Source of the DNA: an uncultured Sphingobacteriaceae bacterium
GTDB taxonomy: Bacteria; Bacteroidota; Bacteroidia; Sphingobacteriales; Sphingobacteriaceae
Reading direction: 5' to 3'
DNA: 14,796 bases
Assembly (NCBI GenBank): GCA_937875035.1
Contig: CALNCF010000219.1
Coordinates: 1-14,796 of the forward strand
In this document: positions 6,331 through 13,429 of the stretch, piece by piece
Numbering within the stretch: the stretch's first letter is position 1
Layout of the letters: each line of letters opens with the position of its first letter
The notes under the pieces: generated by a model
Told to the model about the DNA's origin: nothing
Seen by the model: only the letters and a program-made list of their open reading frames with translations
Databases searched by the model: none
Made by a program: the position numbers and the translations under genes

Positions 6331-7734
6331 TTAAAGCTTGAAACGGTTGATAATGTCGGTAATCGCTTTATTGTTTTGTAACTGAGGAAGGTACTCGAAC
6401 AGTATTTCGTGTTTCCCCGGATCGGTGGCAAGAGCAAGCTCGAGGTATGCCACGGCATCCGTGTAATTTCCCTTACTGAAGAAATAGGCGACAATGCGGT
6501 AGTATAGCTCCGCTGCCTCGGGGTTTATTTTGATCCCTTCCGAAATAATGGCGATCGCATCATCAACCTTGTTCTGCTCATAGAGTATCGCGGAATAGTC
6601 CAGCCAGATCTCTATATCCGCAGGGCTCAGCTCCACCACTTTTTCATAGGCTTTTACAGCCTCATCAACATTGCCTAACTTATAATGTGAGTCGCCCAGC
6701 GCGAACCAGTAATCGGGCACGGTCTGGTCGAGGCTCAGGGCCTTATTGTAAAAATGCAGGGATTCGTACCAGCGCTCTTCGAAGTCGAGGGTCACCCCGA
6801 TTCCGAACCAGGCTTCTGCCATGGCCGGGTCCATCTTCACCGCCTTCTTGTAATAAGAACGGGCTTCGTCCATCAGCTCCAGCTTCTCGTAGCATTCGCC
6901 GATGCTGCAATACACTTCCGCGTTTGGCTGCTCGTATTCGAAGGTTTGCTTGTATGCAGCAATGGCTTCGGCATACCGTTCGAGGTTGGCCAGCGCATTT
7001 CCCTTGTTGAAATAAGAAGAAGCAAAATTGTCCTTGATGATGATCGTATAATCGTATGCTTCGATCGCTTTCTCGAATAACTCCAGCTTCGAATACGCAT
7101 TGCCCAGGTTATACCATGCGGCATAGTTGTAAGGGTCGTTGTCGATGAACTGCTTGTAAAAATTGACGCTCTCTTCAGGCATATCGAGAATGTCGAAACA
7201 GAACGCGATCTCGTACAGGGCATCCTGGTTGTTCCTGTTCTCTTCGAGGCAGCGTTTCAGGTATTCAACCGCCTTGATGTAATCGCCCTTGTTCTCCATA
7301 GCATATGCAATATGCAGGTAGATATCGTCGGTTTCTTCGGCATAAACCAGGGCGGTTTCGTATTCGCCGATGGATTGGTCGTAGAGCTCCAGCTTGTCGT
7401 AAATATTTCCACGGATGATATAAATATCCGCGTTGGAAGGCTCCAGGCTTTCCGCGCGTTTCAGGATAGAAAGGGCTGTCTGGGTCTGATCCGTCACGAC
7501 CAGCAGCTGGGCCTGCTTAATTAAGAAAACAGCGGCATAAGGGTGCTGGCTGATGGCATATTCAACCACCTGCAACGCCTTAATCGGATCGTTCTTTTCT
7601 ATGAAGTAGTCGATGATCCCTTCAAAAGCCTGGGCATCGAAAAAGTATTGTTCATGGTTACGAACCATCTCTTCATATCTCTCCACTGAAAATCGAAGGT
7701 CTTCAGCATCGTTGTATTCAAATTCCTCGTCCAT
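6331..7734 (-). CDS. Tetratricopeptide-repeat protein, cytoplasmic
   Basis: A 467-residue protein made almost entirely of 34-residue TPR units, roughly a dozen, from about residue 30 to 445. Typical units are AAWYNLGNAYSKLELFEKAI, SYFNKGNALANLERYAEAI and YWFALGDSHYKLGNVDEAV, with small residues at positions 8 and 20 and Pro near 32. No signal peptide, membrane segment or enzyme domain is visible; the N-terminus is acidic (MDEEFEYNDAEDL). It is probably a protein-binding scaffold in the cytoplasm. I recall a similar TPR gene near the ComA homologue and aroE in other Bacteroidota, which would suggest a conserved neighbourhood, but this is memory only. The start at ATG 7734 faces the divergent peptidase gene across 172 bases. 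Specific function unknown. Confidence 0.9.
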   Translation of the reverse strand: MDEEFEYNDAEDLRFSVERYEEMVRNHEQYFFDAQAFEGIIDYFIEKNDPIKALQVVEYAISQHPYAAVFLIKQAQLLVVTDQTQTALSILKRAESLEPSNADIYIIRGNIYDKLELYDQSIGEYETALVYAEETDDIYLHIAYAMENKGDYIKAVEYLKRCLEENRNNQDALYEIAFCFDILDMPEESVNFYKQFIDNDPYNYAAWYNLGNAYSKLELFEKAIEAYDYTIIIKDNFASSYFNKGNALANLERYAEAIAAYKQTFEYEQPNAEVYCSIGECYEKLELMDEARSYYKKAVKMDPAMAEAWFGIGVTLDFEERWYESLHFYNKALSLDQTVPDYWFALGDSHYKLGNVDEAVKAYEKVVELSPADIEIWLDYSAILYEQNKVDDAIAIISEGIKINPEAAELYYRIVAYFFSKGNYTDAVAYLELALATDPGKHEILFEYLPQLQNNKAITDIINRFKL

Positions 7735-7906
7735 CCATTCTAATATTTAAAGGTATTGCTGGCAACTAACGCGTATGGTTTAAAAATTGTACCCAGGGAA
7801 GAATTAAAAACAATAGTAAATTCGCAAAAAAAGAGGCGAAAGGAACGTCTTAGTTTTCCACTTATCGACAATGAATAAATTAACATTCTGAAACATAACA
7901 AACTAT
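7735..7906. promoter_or_regulatory. Divergent intergenic region between the TPR and peptidase genes
   Basis: This 172-base AT-rich spacer must hold promoters in both directions. Near matches to the Bacteroidota -7 box are TAAATTCGC on plus (7817-7825), TACTATTG on minus (7818-7811) and TACCTTTA on minus near 7752, each with one mismatch and no well-placed -33 TTTG. A short inverted repeat TTCGC/GCGAA (7821-7840, 10-base loop) overlaps the first. I cannot choose between them. Confidence 0.4.
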
Positions 7907-10900
7907 ATGCTTCTTAAACGTTGCGCCGGTTGTATCTTAACAACAGCTCTTATCATATGTTTATCAATAATCTTACCAGCATATGCTCAGACCGCCGATA
8001 AGTCATACTGGCAACAGGAGGTGAATTATAAGATCCGGGTCAGGCTGGATGATAAGAATCACATAATCAGCGGCTTTGAGAGCTTCGAGTATAAAAACAA
8101 CTCCCCTGAAACCCTGACGGAGATCTATATTCATTTATGGCCGAATGCGTACAGGGACAATTCGACCGCATTGGCGAAACAGCAGCTCGAAAATGGCAGT
8201 GTCGCCTTTCATTATTACGAGGATTCACAAAGGGGTTATATCGACAGCCTCGACTTTAAGGTAGATGGGGTACCGGTGAAGATGTTCTATCATCCTGAAT
8301 ACAATGATGTGTGTAAGATCCTGTTAAACAAGCCGCTGGCCCCGGGTAAGAAGCTGCAGGTCACGACCCCTTTCCGGGTAAAGATCCCCGATTCCTTTTC
8401 GCGACTGGGTCATACCGGGCAAGCCTACCAGGTATCGCAATGGTACCCTAAGCCGGCGGTATTCGATAAGAATGGCTGGCACCCGATGCCCTACCTCGAC
8501 CAGGGAGAATTCTACTCGGAATTCGGAAGCTATGAGGTATCGATTACCCTCCCGGCGAACTATGTGGTGGGCGCTACAGGGAACCTGCAAAACGAGGAGG
8601 AACAGCGGTTCCTCGACAGCCTGGCAGATGCCACGGCCCTGATCACAGACTTTTCTTCAGATAATTCTTTTCCCGGATCTTCCGAAAGCTGGAAGACCCT
8701 GACCTATAAGCAATCGAAAATACACGACTTCGCCTGGTTCGCCGACAAGCGTTACCATGTGCTGAAGGGGAGCGTTACGCTGCCCCGTTCCCAGCGGAAG
8801 GTGGATACCTGGGTCATGTTCACGAACGACCAAGCGAAATACTGGAAAGATGCTATTACCTATGTGAATGATGCGATCACTTCGTATTCGGCATGGGTGG
8901 GTGAATATCCCTATGAGCAGGCCACGGCGCTCAGCGGCGGACTTGGCGCCGGAGGCGGTATGGAATACCCGAATGTGACGGTGATCTCGGAGGTGAGCTC
9001 TGTACGCACGCTGGAACGGGTTATCGTACATGAGGTAGGGCATAACTGGTTCTATGGCATACTGGGCTCGAACGAGCGGGATCATGGCTGGCTGGATGAA
9101 GGCCTGAATACCTATTACGAAACCCGTTACATGAAAACCAAGTATCCCGAGATGCCCCTGTTGGGCAGGGATTACCGGGTAACACACTGGTTTAAGCTGG
9201 ATCAGTATCCGGCAGGCTATACCAATGATCTCATCTACCTGCTGACGGCCAGGCTGAATGAAGATCAGCCGGTGGAAACCTTTTCCGAAGACTTCAGCAT
9301 GATCAATTATGCCGGGATCATGTATGCCAAGACCGGGCTGCTGTTACGTTACCTCGAGCAGTACCTGGGTCCGAAAGATTTCGATATCGCCATGAACACG
9401 TATTACCAGCGCTGGAAATTCCGTCATCCCCAACCTGAAGACCTGAAGCTGGTGTTCGAGCAGGTAACGGGTAAAAAGCTGGACTGGTTTTTCGACGACA
9501 TGATCAATACTTCCGGTAAGATCGACTTCAAGCTGAAAAGTGTAAGGTCAGAGGATAACGATTACCAGGTAAGGGTAGCAAGTAAGGGCCTGGCAGCGCC
9601 GGTGTTCATCTCCTCGCTCGATAAGAACGGCGAAGTGCTGGAAACCTTCCGCTCAGAGCCTTTCCGGGGTACGGCCGTGTTCTATTTTGATAAGCGGGAT
9701 GTGCACGAGATCAGGGTTGATCCCTATAATGCTATCCCCGAAATTAACCGGCAGAACAACCGTATGCGAGTAAGGGGTTTGTTCCGGAAAACAGAACCGG
9801 TACAATTACAATTCTTAATGTCTTTGCAGGACCGAAACCGTACGCAACTATACTTTACACCAGTGCTGGGCTATAACTATACTGACCGCTGGATGCCGGG
9901 CATTGCTTTATATAATCATTTCTTCCCGCTGAAGCCTTTCGAGTTCGAGCTGATCCCGCTTTACAGTTTCGCAACCGACCGTTTGAATGGTCGCGGCAGA
10001 GTTGCCTATAGCTGGTACCCTGTGCGGGCTTTCCAGCGCGTTACCCTGAGCGCGCACTATAATGCTTTTTCGGAGGGCAGGCTGCGTACGGGGGCGTACG
10101 ATCCTGTCGGCGGTTACATCGGTACCGACAACTACCTGTTCAGCTTTCGGAAGATGGCGGTGCAGGCAGAGTTCGAATGGAAGCGTACTGCGGCGAGGAG
10201 CAAGACCCGTCAATATATAAGCCTGCGTGAGGTATGGGTGCAAAGAAGTGTGGAAAAGGATCGTGTGCTGCCCGACGGGCGCAAAGAAAATACCCGGAAC
10301 TATACCGATGCGCAATACCAGGTGCTCAGCTATCAGCTGAAGAATTCCCGCCGTCTGAATCCTTATTCCGGCAAGATAGAGGCGGAACGCATGTCGCAAG
10401 ATCCGAATGGCTTCCTGAAGCTTTCGGCGGAGTTTACTTATAACTGGACCTATGGAAAGGGTAGGAAGAATGCCTCGCTGCGAGCCTTCTTGGGTACGGG
10501 CTTTACGAACCTGGGAGTGAAGACATACAATGCCGGGCTCTATTCCCTCGATGGAACCTCTGATTATAAATACGACCAGACCTACCTGAAACGGAACGAC
10601 CTGATGCAGCAGCAGTTCTATGTAATGGAGGGTGGATTCAAGAGCCGTATCCTGCTGCCGAATGTAGACCAGGTATTGGCTTTGAATGCGAAAGTGCCCC
10701 TGCCGCTCCCCTTGCCTGTAGGCTTGTACGGAGATATCGCTTTCTTCGACGGGGCTGCTGTTTATTATGAACAGGATTATGTGTATGACTTCGGGGTGTA
10801 TGTCCCGTTGATCAGGGATATGATAGAGGTATATTTCCCGGTAGAAATATCTGCAAAAACGGGCATCAGCCAACCGAAATACACGGACCGTATCCGGTTT

Positions 10901-10960
10901 GTATTGAATATTACTGAGATGGACCCATTCAGGCTGATCAGGAGGATAAATCTCCGGTAA
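7907..10960 (+). CDS. Exported M1-family metallopeptidase with C-terminal beta-barrel-like domain
   Basis: A 1017-residue zinc peptidase. A signal peptide (K4R5, hydrophobic 9-25, AYA before QT near residue 28) sends it out of the cytoplasm. An M1 N-terminal beta domain is followed by the substrate motif GGMEYP (Met352-Glu353), the zinc site HEVGH (His375, Glu376, His379) with Glu398 18 residues on (HExxH-x18-E), and Tyr473 in the Y-x-K position of the M1 transition-state tyrosine. All catalytic residues are present, so it should cleave peptides, probably as an aminopeptidase. From about residue 625 to the end the sequence changes to long alternating strands rich in Tyr, Phe and Arg (for example LYFTPVLGYNYTDRWMPGIA) and ends with strand RIRFVLNI and a short tail, resembling an outer-membrane barrel. 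The peptidase may therefore be anchored in the outer membrane; that is inference. The aldehyde dehydrogenase gene starts 33 bases downstream. Confidence 0.9.
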   Translation: MLLKRCAGCILTTALIICLSIILPAYAQTADKSYWQQEVNYKIRVRLDDKNHIISGFESFEYKNNSPETLTEIYIHLWPNAYRDNSTALAKQQLENGSVAFHYYEDSQRGYIDSLDFKVDGVPVKMFYHPEYNDVCKILLNKPLAPGKKLQVTTPFRVKIPDSFSRLGHTGQAYQVSQWYPKPAVFDKNGWHPMPYLDQGEFYSEFGSYEVSITLPANYVVGATGNLQNEEEQRFLDSLADATALITDFSSDNSFPGSSESWKTLTYKQSKIHDFAWFADKRYHVLKGSVTLPRSQRKVDTWVMFTNDQAKYWKDAITYVNDAITSYSAWVGEYPYEQATALSGGLGAGGGMEYPNVTVISEVSSVRTLERVIVHEVGHNWFYGILGSNERDHGWLDEGLNTYYETRYMKTKYPEMPLLGRDYRVTHWFKLDQYPAGYTNDLIYLLTARLNEDQPVETFSEDFSMINYAGIMYAKTGLLLRYLEQYLGPKDFDIAMNTYYQRWKFRHPQPEDLKLVFEQVTGKKLDWFFDDMINTSGKIDFKLKSVRSEDNDYQVRVASKGLAAPVFISSLDKNGEVLETFRSEPFRGTAVFYFDKRDVHEIRVDPYNAIPEINRQNNRMRVRGLFRKTEPVQLQFLMSLQDRNRTQLYFTPVLGYNYTDRWMPGIALYNHFFPLKPFEFELIPLYSFATDRLNGRGRVAYSWYPVRAFQRVTLSAHYNAFSEGRLRTGAYDPVGGYIGTDNYLFSFRKMAVQAEFEWKRTAARSKTRQYISLREVWVQRSVEKDRVLPDGRKENTRNYTDAQYQVLSYQLKNSRRLNPYSGKIEAERMSQDPNGFLKLSAEFTYNWTYGKGRKNASLRAFLGTGFTNLGVKTYNAGLYSLDGTSDYKYDQTYLKRNDLMQQQFYVMEGGFKSRILLPNVDQVLALNAKVPLPLPLPVGLYGDIAFFDGAAVYYEQDYVYDFGVYVPLIRDMIEVYFPVEISAKTGISQPKYTDRIRFVLNITEMDPFRLIRRINLR

Positions 10961-10965
10961 ATACG

Positions 10966-10974
10966 TATTTTTGC
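10966..10974 (+). promoter_or_regulatory. Putative -7 promoter box for the aldehyde dehydrogenase gene
   Basis: TATTTTTGC exactly fits TAnnTTTG plus a pyrimidine and ends 19 bases before ATG 10994. It starts only 5 bases after the peptidase stop. No clear -33 TTTG is seen at about 20 bases upstream, inside the end of the peptidase gene. It suggests the dehydrogenase can be transcribed independently with a short leader. Confidence 0.5.
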
Positions 10975-10993
10975 GCCTTACTATTATTTCGAT

Positions 10994-12550
10994 ATGAGTA
11001 CACAAACGATAAATAACCAGATGGCAGAAGTGCTGTCGAAGCTGGGAATTAAAGAAGTAAATGCCGGCGCTACTACCGGTACGGTTTGGTTCGATACCAA
11101 GGGTGATGCGATTGAATCATATTCGCCGGTAGACGGGCAGCTGATCGGTAAGATCGCCCAGGGAACCTGGGATGATTATGAAAAGATCATCGCGAAAGCA
11201 CAGGATGCATTCAAGACCTGGAGAATGGTTCCTGCTCCGAAAAGAGGAGAGGTGGTGCGCCAGATCGGTAATGCCCTGAGAGAAAATAAAGAAGCGCTGG
11301 GTATGCTGGTTGCCTACGAAATGGGTAAGAGCTACCAGGAAGGCTTGGGTGAGGTTCAGGAGATGGTCGACATCTGCGATTTCGCTGTAGGACTTTCCCG
11401 CCAGCTGCACGGATTCACGATGCATTCTGAAAGAGAGAAGCACCGCATGTACGACCAGTATCATCCGCTGGGTATCATCGGGGTGATCTCAGCCTTTAAC
11501 TTCCCGGTAGCGGTATGGTCATGGAATGCTATGCTGGCCATGGTTTGCGGCGATGTGGTGGTATGGAAGCCAAGCTCTAAGGTGATGCTTTGCGCTGTCG
11601 CGGTACATAACATCGTATCAGGAGTATTGAAAGCGAACGGAGTGCCTGAAGGGGTGTTGAACCTCATCGCGGCAAGCTCGAAATATGTAGGCGATGATTT
11701 CATTGCTGATAAGCGTGTGCCTTTGATCTCGGCTACAGGCTCTACCCGTGTTGGCAAGCATGTCGGCAAGATCGTGGGTGAGCGTTTAGGCAGAAGCCTG
11801 CTGGAGCTGGGCGGAAACAATGCGATCATCATTACAGAAAATGCCGACCTGGATATGGCGCTCAGGGCAGTGGTGTTCGGTGCGGTAGGTACCGCTGGGC
11901 AGCGTTGCACATCTACACGCCGTTTAATTATCAAGGATACCGTTTATGATGCTTTCAAAGAAAAGCTGGTAAAGGCATATCAGCAGGTAAAGATCGGGAA
12001 CCCGTTGGATGCAAACATCCTGGTAGGTCCGCTGATCGACAAGGACGCGGTGAAAAGCTTTGAGCATGCGATCGCAGAAGTGAAACGTGAAGGCGGAAAC
12101 GTGATCTATGGCGGAGAAGTATTAAGTGGCGAAGGCTATGAGTCGGGATGCTATGTGGTTCCTTGTATTGCCGAAGCGAAGAACAGCTTCCGCATTGTAC
12201 AGGAAGAAACATTCGCGCCGATCCTGTATATCATGAAATATTCAACGATGGATGAAGCGATGGAGATGCATAACGATGTGCCGCAAGGCTTGTCATCGGC
12301 AATCTTCTCCCGCAATATGCTGGAAACCGAACGCTTCCTTTCGCACGAAGGGTCTGATTGCGGTATCGCAAACGTGAACATCGGTACTTCGGGTGCGGAG
12401 ATCGGTGGAGCCTTCGGTGGTGAGAAAGAAACCGGCGGCGGACGTGAGTCTGGTTCTGATGCATGGAAAGTATACATGCGTCGCCAGACAAATACCATTA
12501 ACTACAGCACAGCGCTTCCGCTGGCACAGGGAATCAAGTTCGATTTCTAA
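10994..12550 (+). CDS. ALDH7-type aldehyde dehydrogenase (probable aminoadipate-semialdehyde / piperideine-6-carboxylate dehydrogenase)
   Basis: An NAD(P)-dependent aldehyde dehydrogenase of 518 residues, a normal length. Family landmarks: FNFPVAVWSWN (cofactor-side loop), WKPSSK with the conserved cofactor-binding lysine, STRVG, general base Glu271 in LELGGNNA, nucleophile Cys305 in GQRCTSTRR, and EETFAPILY. The LELGGNNA and GTAGQRCTSTRR forms and the C-terminal GGEKETGGGRESGSDAWK segment are typical of the ALDH7 (antiquitin/AmaB) group, which oxidises alpha-aminoadipate semialdehyde, in equilibrium with piperideine-6-carboxylate, to alpha-aminoadipate in lysine breakdown. No lysine aminotransferase is in the window, so the substrate is assigned from family resemblance only. 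Cytoplasmic. It appears to have its own -7 box and a strong terminator. Confidence 0.93.
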   Translation: MSTQTINNQMAEVLSKLGIKEVNAGATTGTVWFDTKGDAIESYSPVDGQLIGKIAQGTWDDYEKIIAKAQDAFKTWRMVPAPKRGEVVRQIGNALRENKEALGMLVAYEMGKSYQEGLGEVQEMVDICDFAVGLSRQLHGFTMHSEREKHRMYDQYHPLGIIGVISAFNFPVAVWSWNAMLAMVCGDVVVWKPSSKVMLCAVAVHNIVSGVLKANGVPEGVLNLIAASSKYVGDDFIADKRVPLISATGSTRVGKHVGKIVGERLGRSLLELGGNNAIIITENADLDMALRAVVFGAVGTAGQRCTSTRRLIIKDTVYDAFKEKLVKAYQQVKIGNPLDANILVGPLIDKDAVKSFEHAIAEVKREGGNVIYGGEVLSGEGYESGCYVVPCIAEAKNSFRIVQEETFAPILYIMKYSTMDEAMEMHNDVPQGLSSAIFSRNMLETERFLSHEGSDCGIANVNIGTSGAEIGGAFGGEKETGGGRESGSDAWKVYMRRQTNTINYSTALPLAQGIKFDF

Positions 12551-12570
12551 GCGGAAAAATAAATAATAGC

Positions 12571-12610
12571 AAAGAGGGTCGGTTTTGTATAAAACCGACC
12601 CTCTTTTATT
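12571..12610. terminator. Bidirectional terminator between convergent aldehyde dehydrogenase and aroE genes
   Basis: A perfect 16-bp inverted repeat, AAAGAGGGTCGGTTTT (12571-12586) and its complement (12591-12606), encloses the loop GTAT. On plus it is followed by TATTT after the three terminal Ts of the stem; on minus it is followed by a T-containing GCTATTATTTATTTTT. It lies 20 bases after the dehydrogenase stop and 24 bases after the aroE stop. Confidence 0.9.
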
Positions 12611-12630
12611 TCAGATCTGCGCTGAAATTA

Positions 12631-13371
12631 TTACTCTTTGCTGTTCCATATTCTCCAGCTTTCTTCTGCCTGCTGCTTCAACATCTCTTCCCCGTTTTTA
12701 ATGCCGGCACCTTTGGCTTTCCCGCGCTTTAAAAATTCGGTGAGCGGCGGGTTATACACCAGGTCGTACAGGAGGTGCTGCTCGGTCAGCGATTCGTAAG
12801 GGATGTCCGGGTAGGAAGCGGTATCAGGAAAAGTCCCAAGCGGAGTACAGTTAATAATGAGGGTATGCTTTCGGATGATCTCGTCGTTTAATTGCTCATA
12901 CGAAATCGCTCCGGCTTCCGGAGTCCGGGATACGGTTTGATACGTGATGCCGATCTTCGGAAGGAAATAGCGCACAGCCAAAGAAGCGCCTCCCGAACCC
13001 AGGATCAGCGCCTGCTTGTGTCGTGGCTTGATCACGCTTAGCAGGCTGCGCGCGAATCCCCATACATCGGTATTATATCCTTTCAGGCTTCCGTCGGGAT
13101 TTACTTTGATCGTATTTACCGCGCCAACAGCCCTGGCAGTTTCGTCGAGGCTGTCAAGCAGCGGGATCACGTTCACCTTATGAGGAATGGTCACATTCAA
13201 TCCCCGCAGATCCGGGTTCGCCGCGATCAGGTCCTTCAATCCTGAAATGCTTTCCATCGGGAAGTTCAGGTAACGGCTTTCATACAGCTGGATCTTCTCG
13301 AATTTCTCCGTGAAATAGTTCTGCGAAAAAGAGTGTTCCAGCGGGAAGCCGATCAGTCCGTATGTTTTCAT
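12631..13371 (-). CDS. aroE: Shikimate dehydrogenase
   Basis: AroE reduces 3-dehydroshikimate to shikimate with NADPH in the aromatic amino acid pathway. From ATG 13371 the protein has 246 residues, at the short end for the family (about 250-280). Shikimate-binding Ser14 and Ser16 (PLEHSFSQ), catalytic Lys65 (NVTIPHK), Asn86 (GAVNTIK) and catalytic Asp102 (GYNTDVWGF) are all present. The cofactor fold shows LILGSGGAS, then INCTPLGTFP, and a closing LVYNPPLTEF plus GIKNGEEMLKQQA segment. The frame can be extended 13 codons to a start at 13410, but that would lie within the fumC terminator hairpin and lacks family sequence, so 13371 is chosen. No clear -7 box was found between the terminator and the start; readthrough from fumC is possible. 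Confidence 0.95.
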   Translation of the reverse strand: MKTYGLIGFPLEHSFSQNYFTEKFEKIQLYESRYLNFPMESISGLKDLIAANPDLRGLNVTIPHKVNVIPLLDSLDETARAVGAVNTIKVNPDGSLKGYNTDVWGFARSLLSVIKPRHKQALILGSGGASLAVRYFLPKIGITYQTVSRTPEAGAISYEQLNDEIIRKHTLIINCTPLGTFPDTASYPDIPYESLTEQHLLYDLVYNPPLTEFLKRGKAKGAGIKNGEEMLKQQAEESWRIWNSKE

Positions 13372-13379
13372 CGGGATAT

Positions 13380-13414
13380 AATTAAATAAAAAGAGTGACC
13401 CTAAGGTCACTCTT
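13380..13414 (-). terminator. Intrinsic terminator after fumC
   Basis: A perfect 10-bp stem, AAGAGTGACC (13391-13400) and GGTCACTCTT (13405-13414), with a 4-base loop. On the minus strand it is followed by TTTATTTAATT. It starts 15 bases after the fumC stop and ends just before the aroE start. The T-rich run is on the minus side only, so it acts on fumC. Confidence 0.88.
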
Positions 13415-13429
13415 CCTGGTAAGTAGTTC

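Noticed and set aside
7821..7840. TTCGC/GCGAA inverted repeat as an operator site
   Set aside because: Five-base arms with a 10-base A-rich spacer in AT-rich DNA are easily expected by chance; no regulator gene is nearby.
9908..11005. 365-codon open frame on the minus strand, antisense to the peptidase C-terminus
   Set aside because: Its product is low in complexity and resembles no family I know, while the plus strand carries a clear continuous protein. It is best read as a codon-bias shadow.
13372..13410. Upstream start for aroE at 13410
   Set aside because: It would place the coding start inside the fumC terminator stem and adds 13 residues ahead of the canonical MKTYGLIGFP N-terminus.
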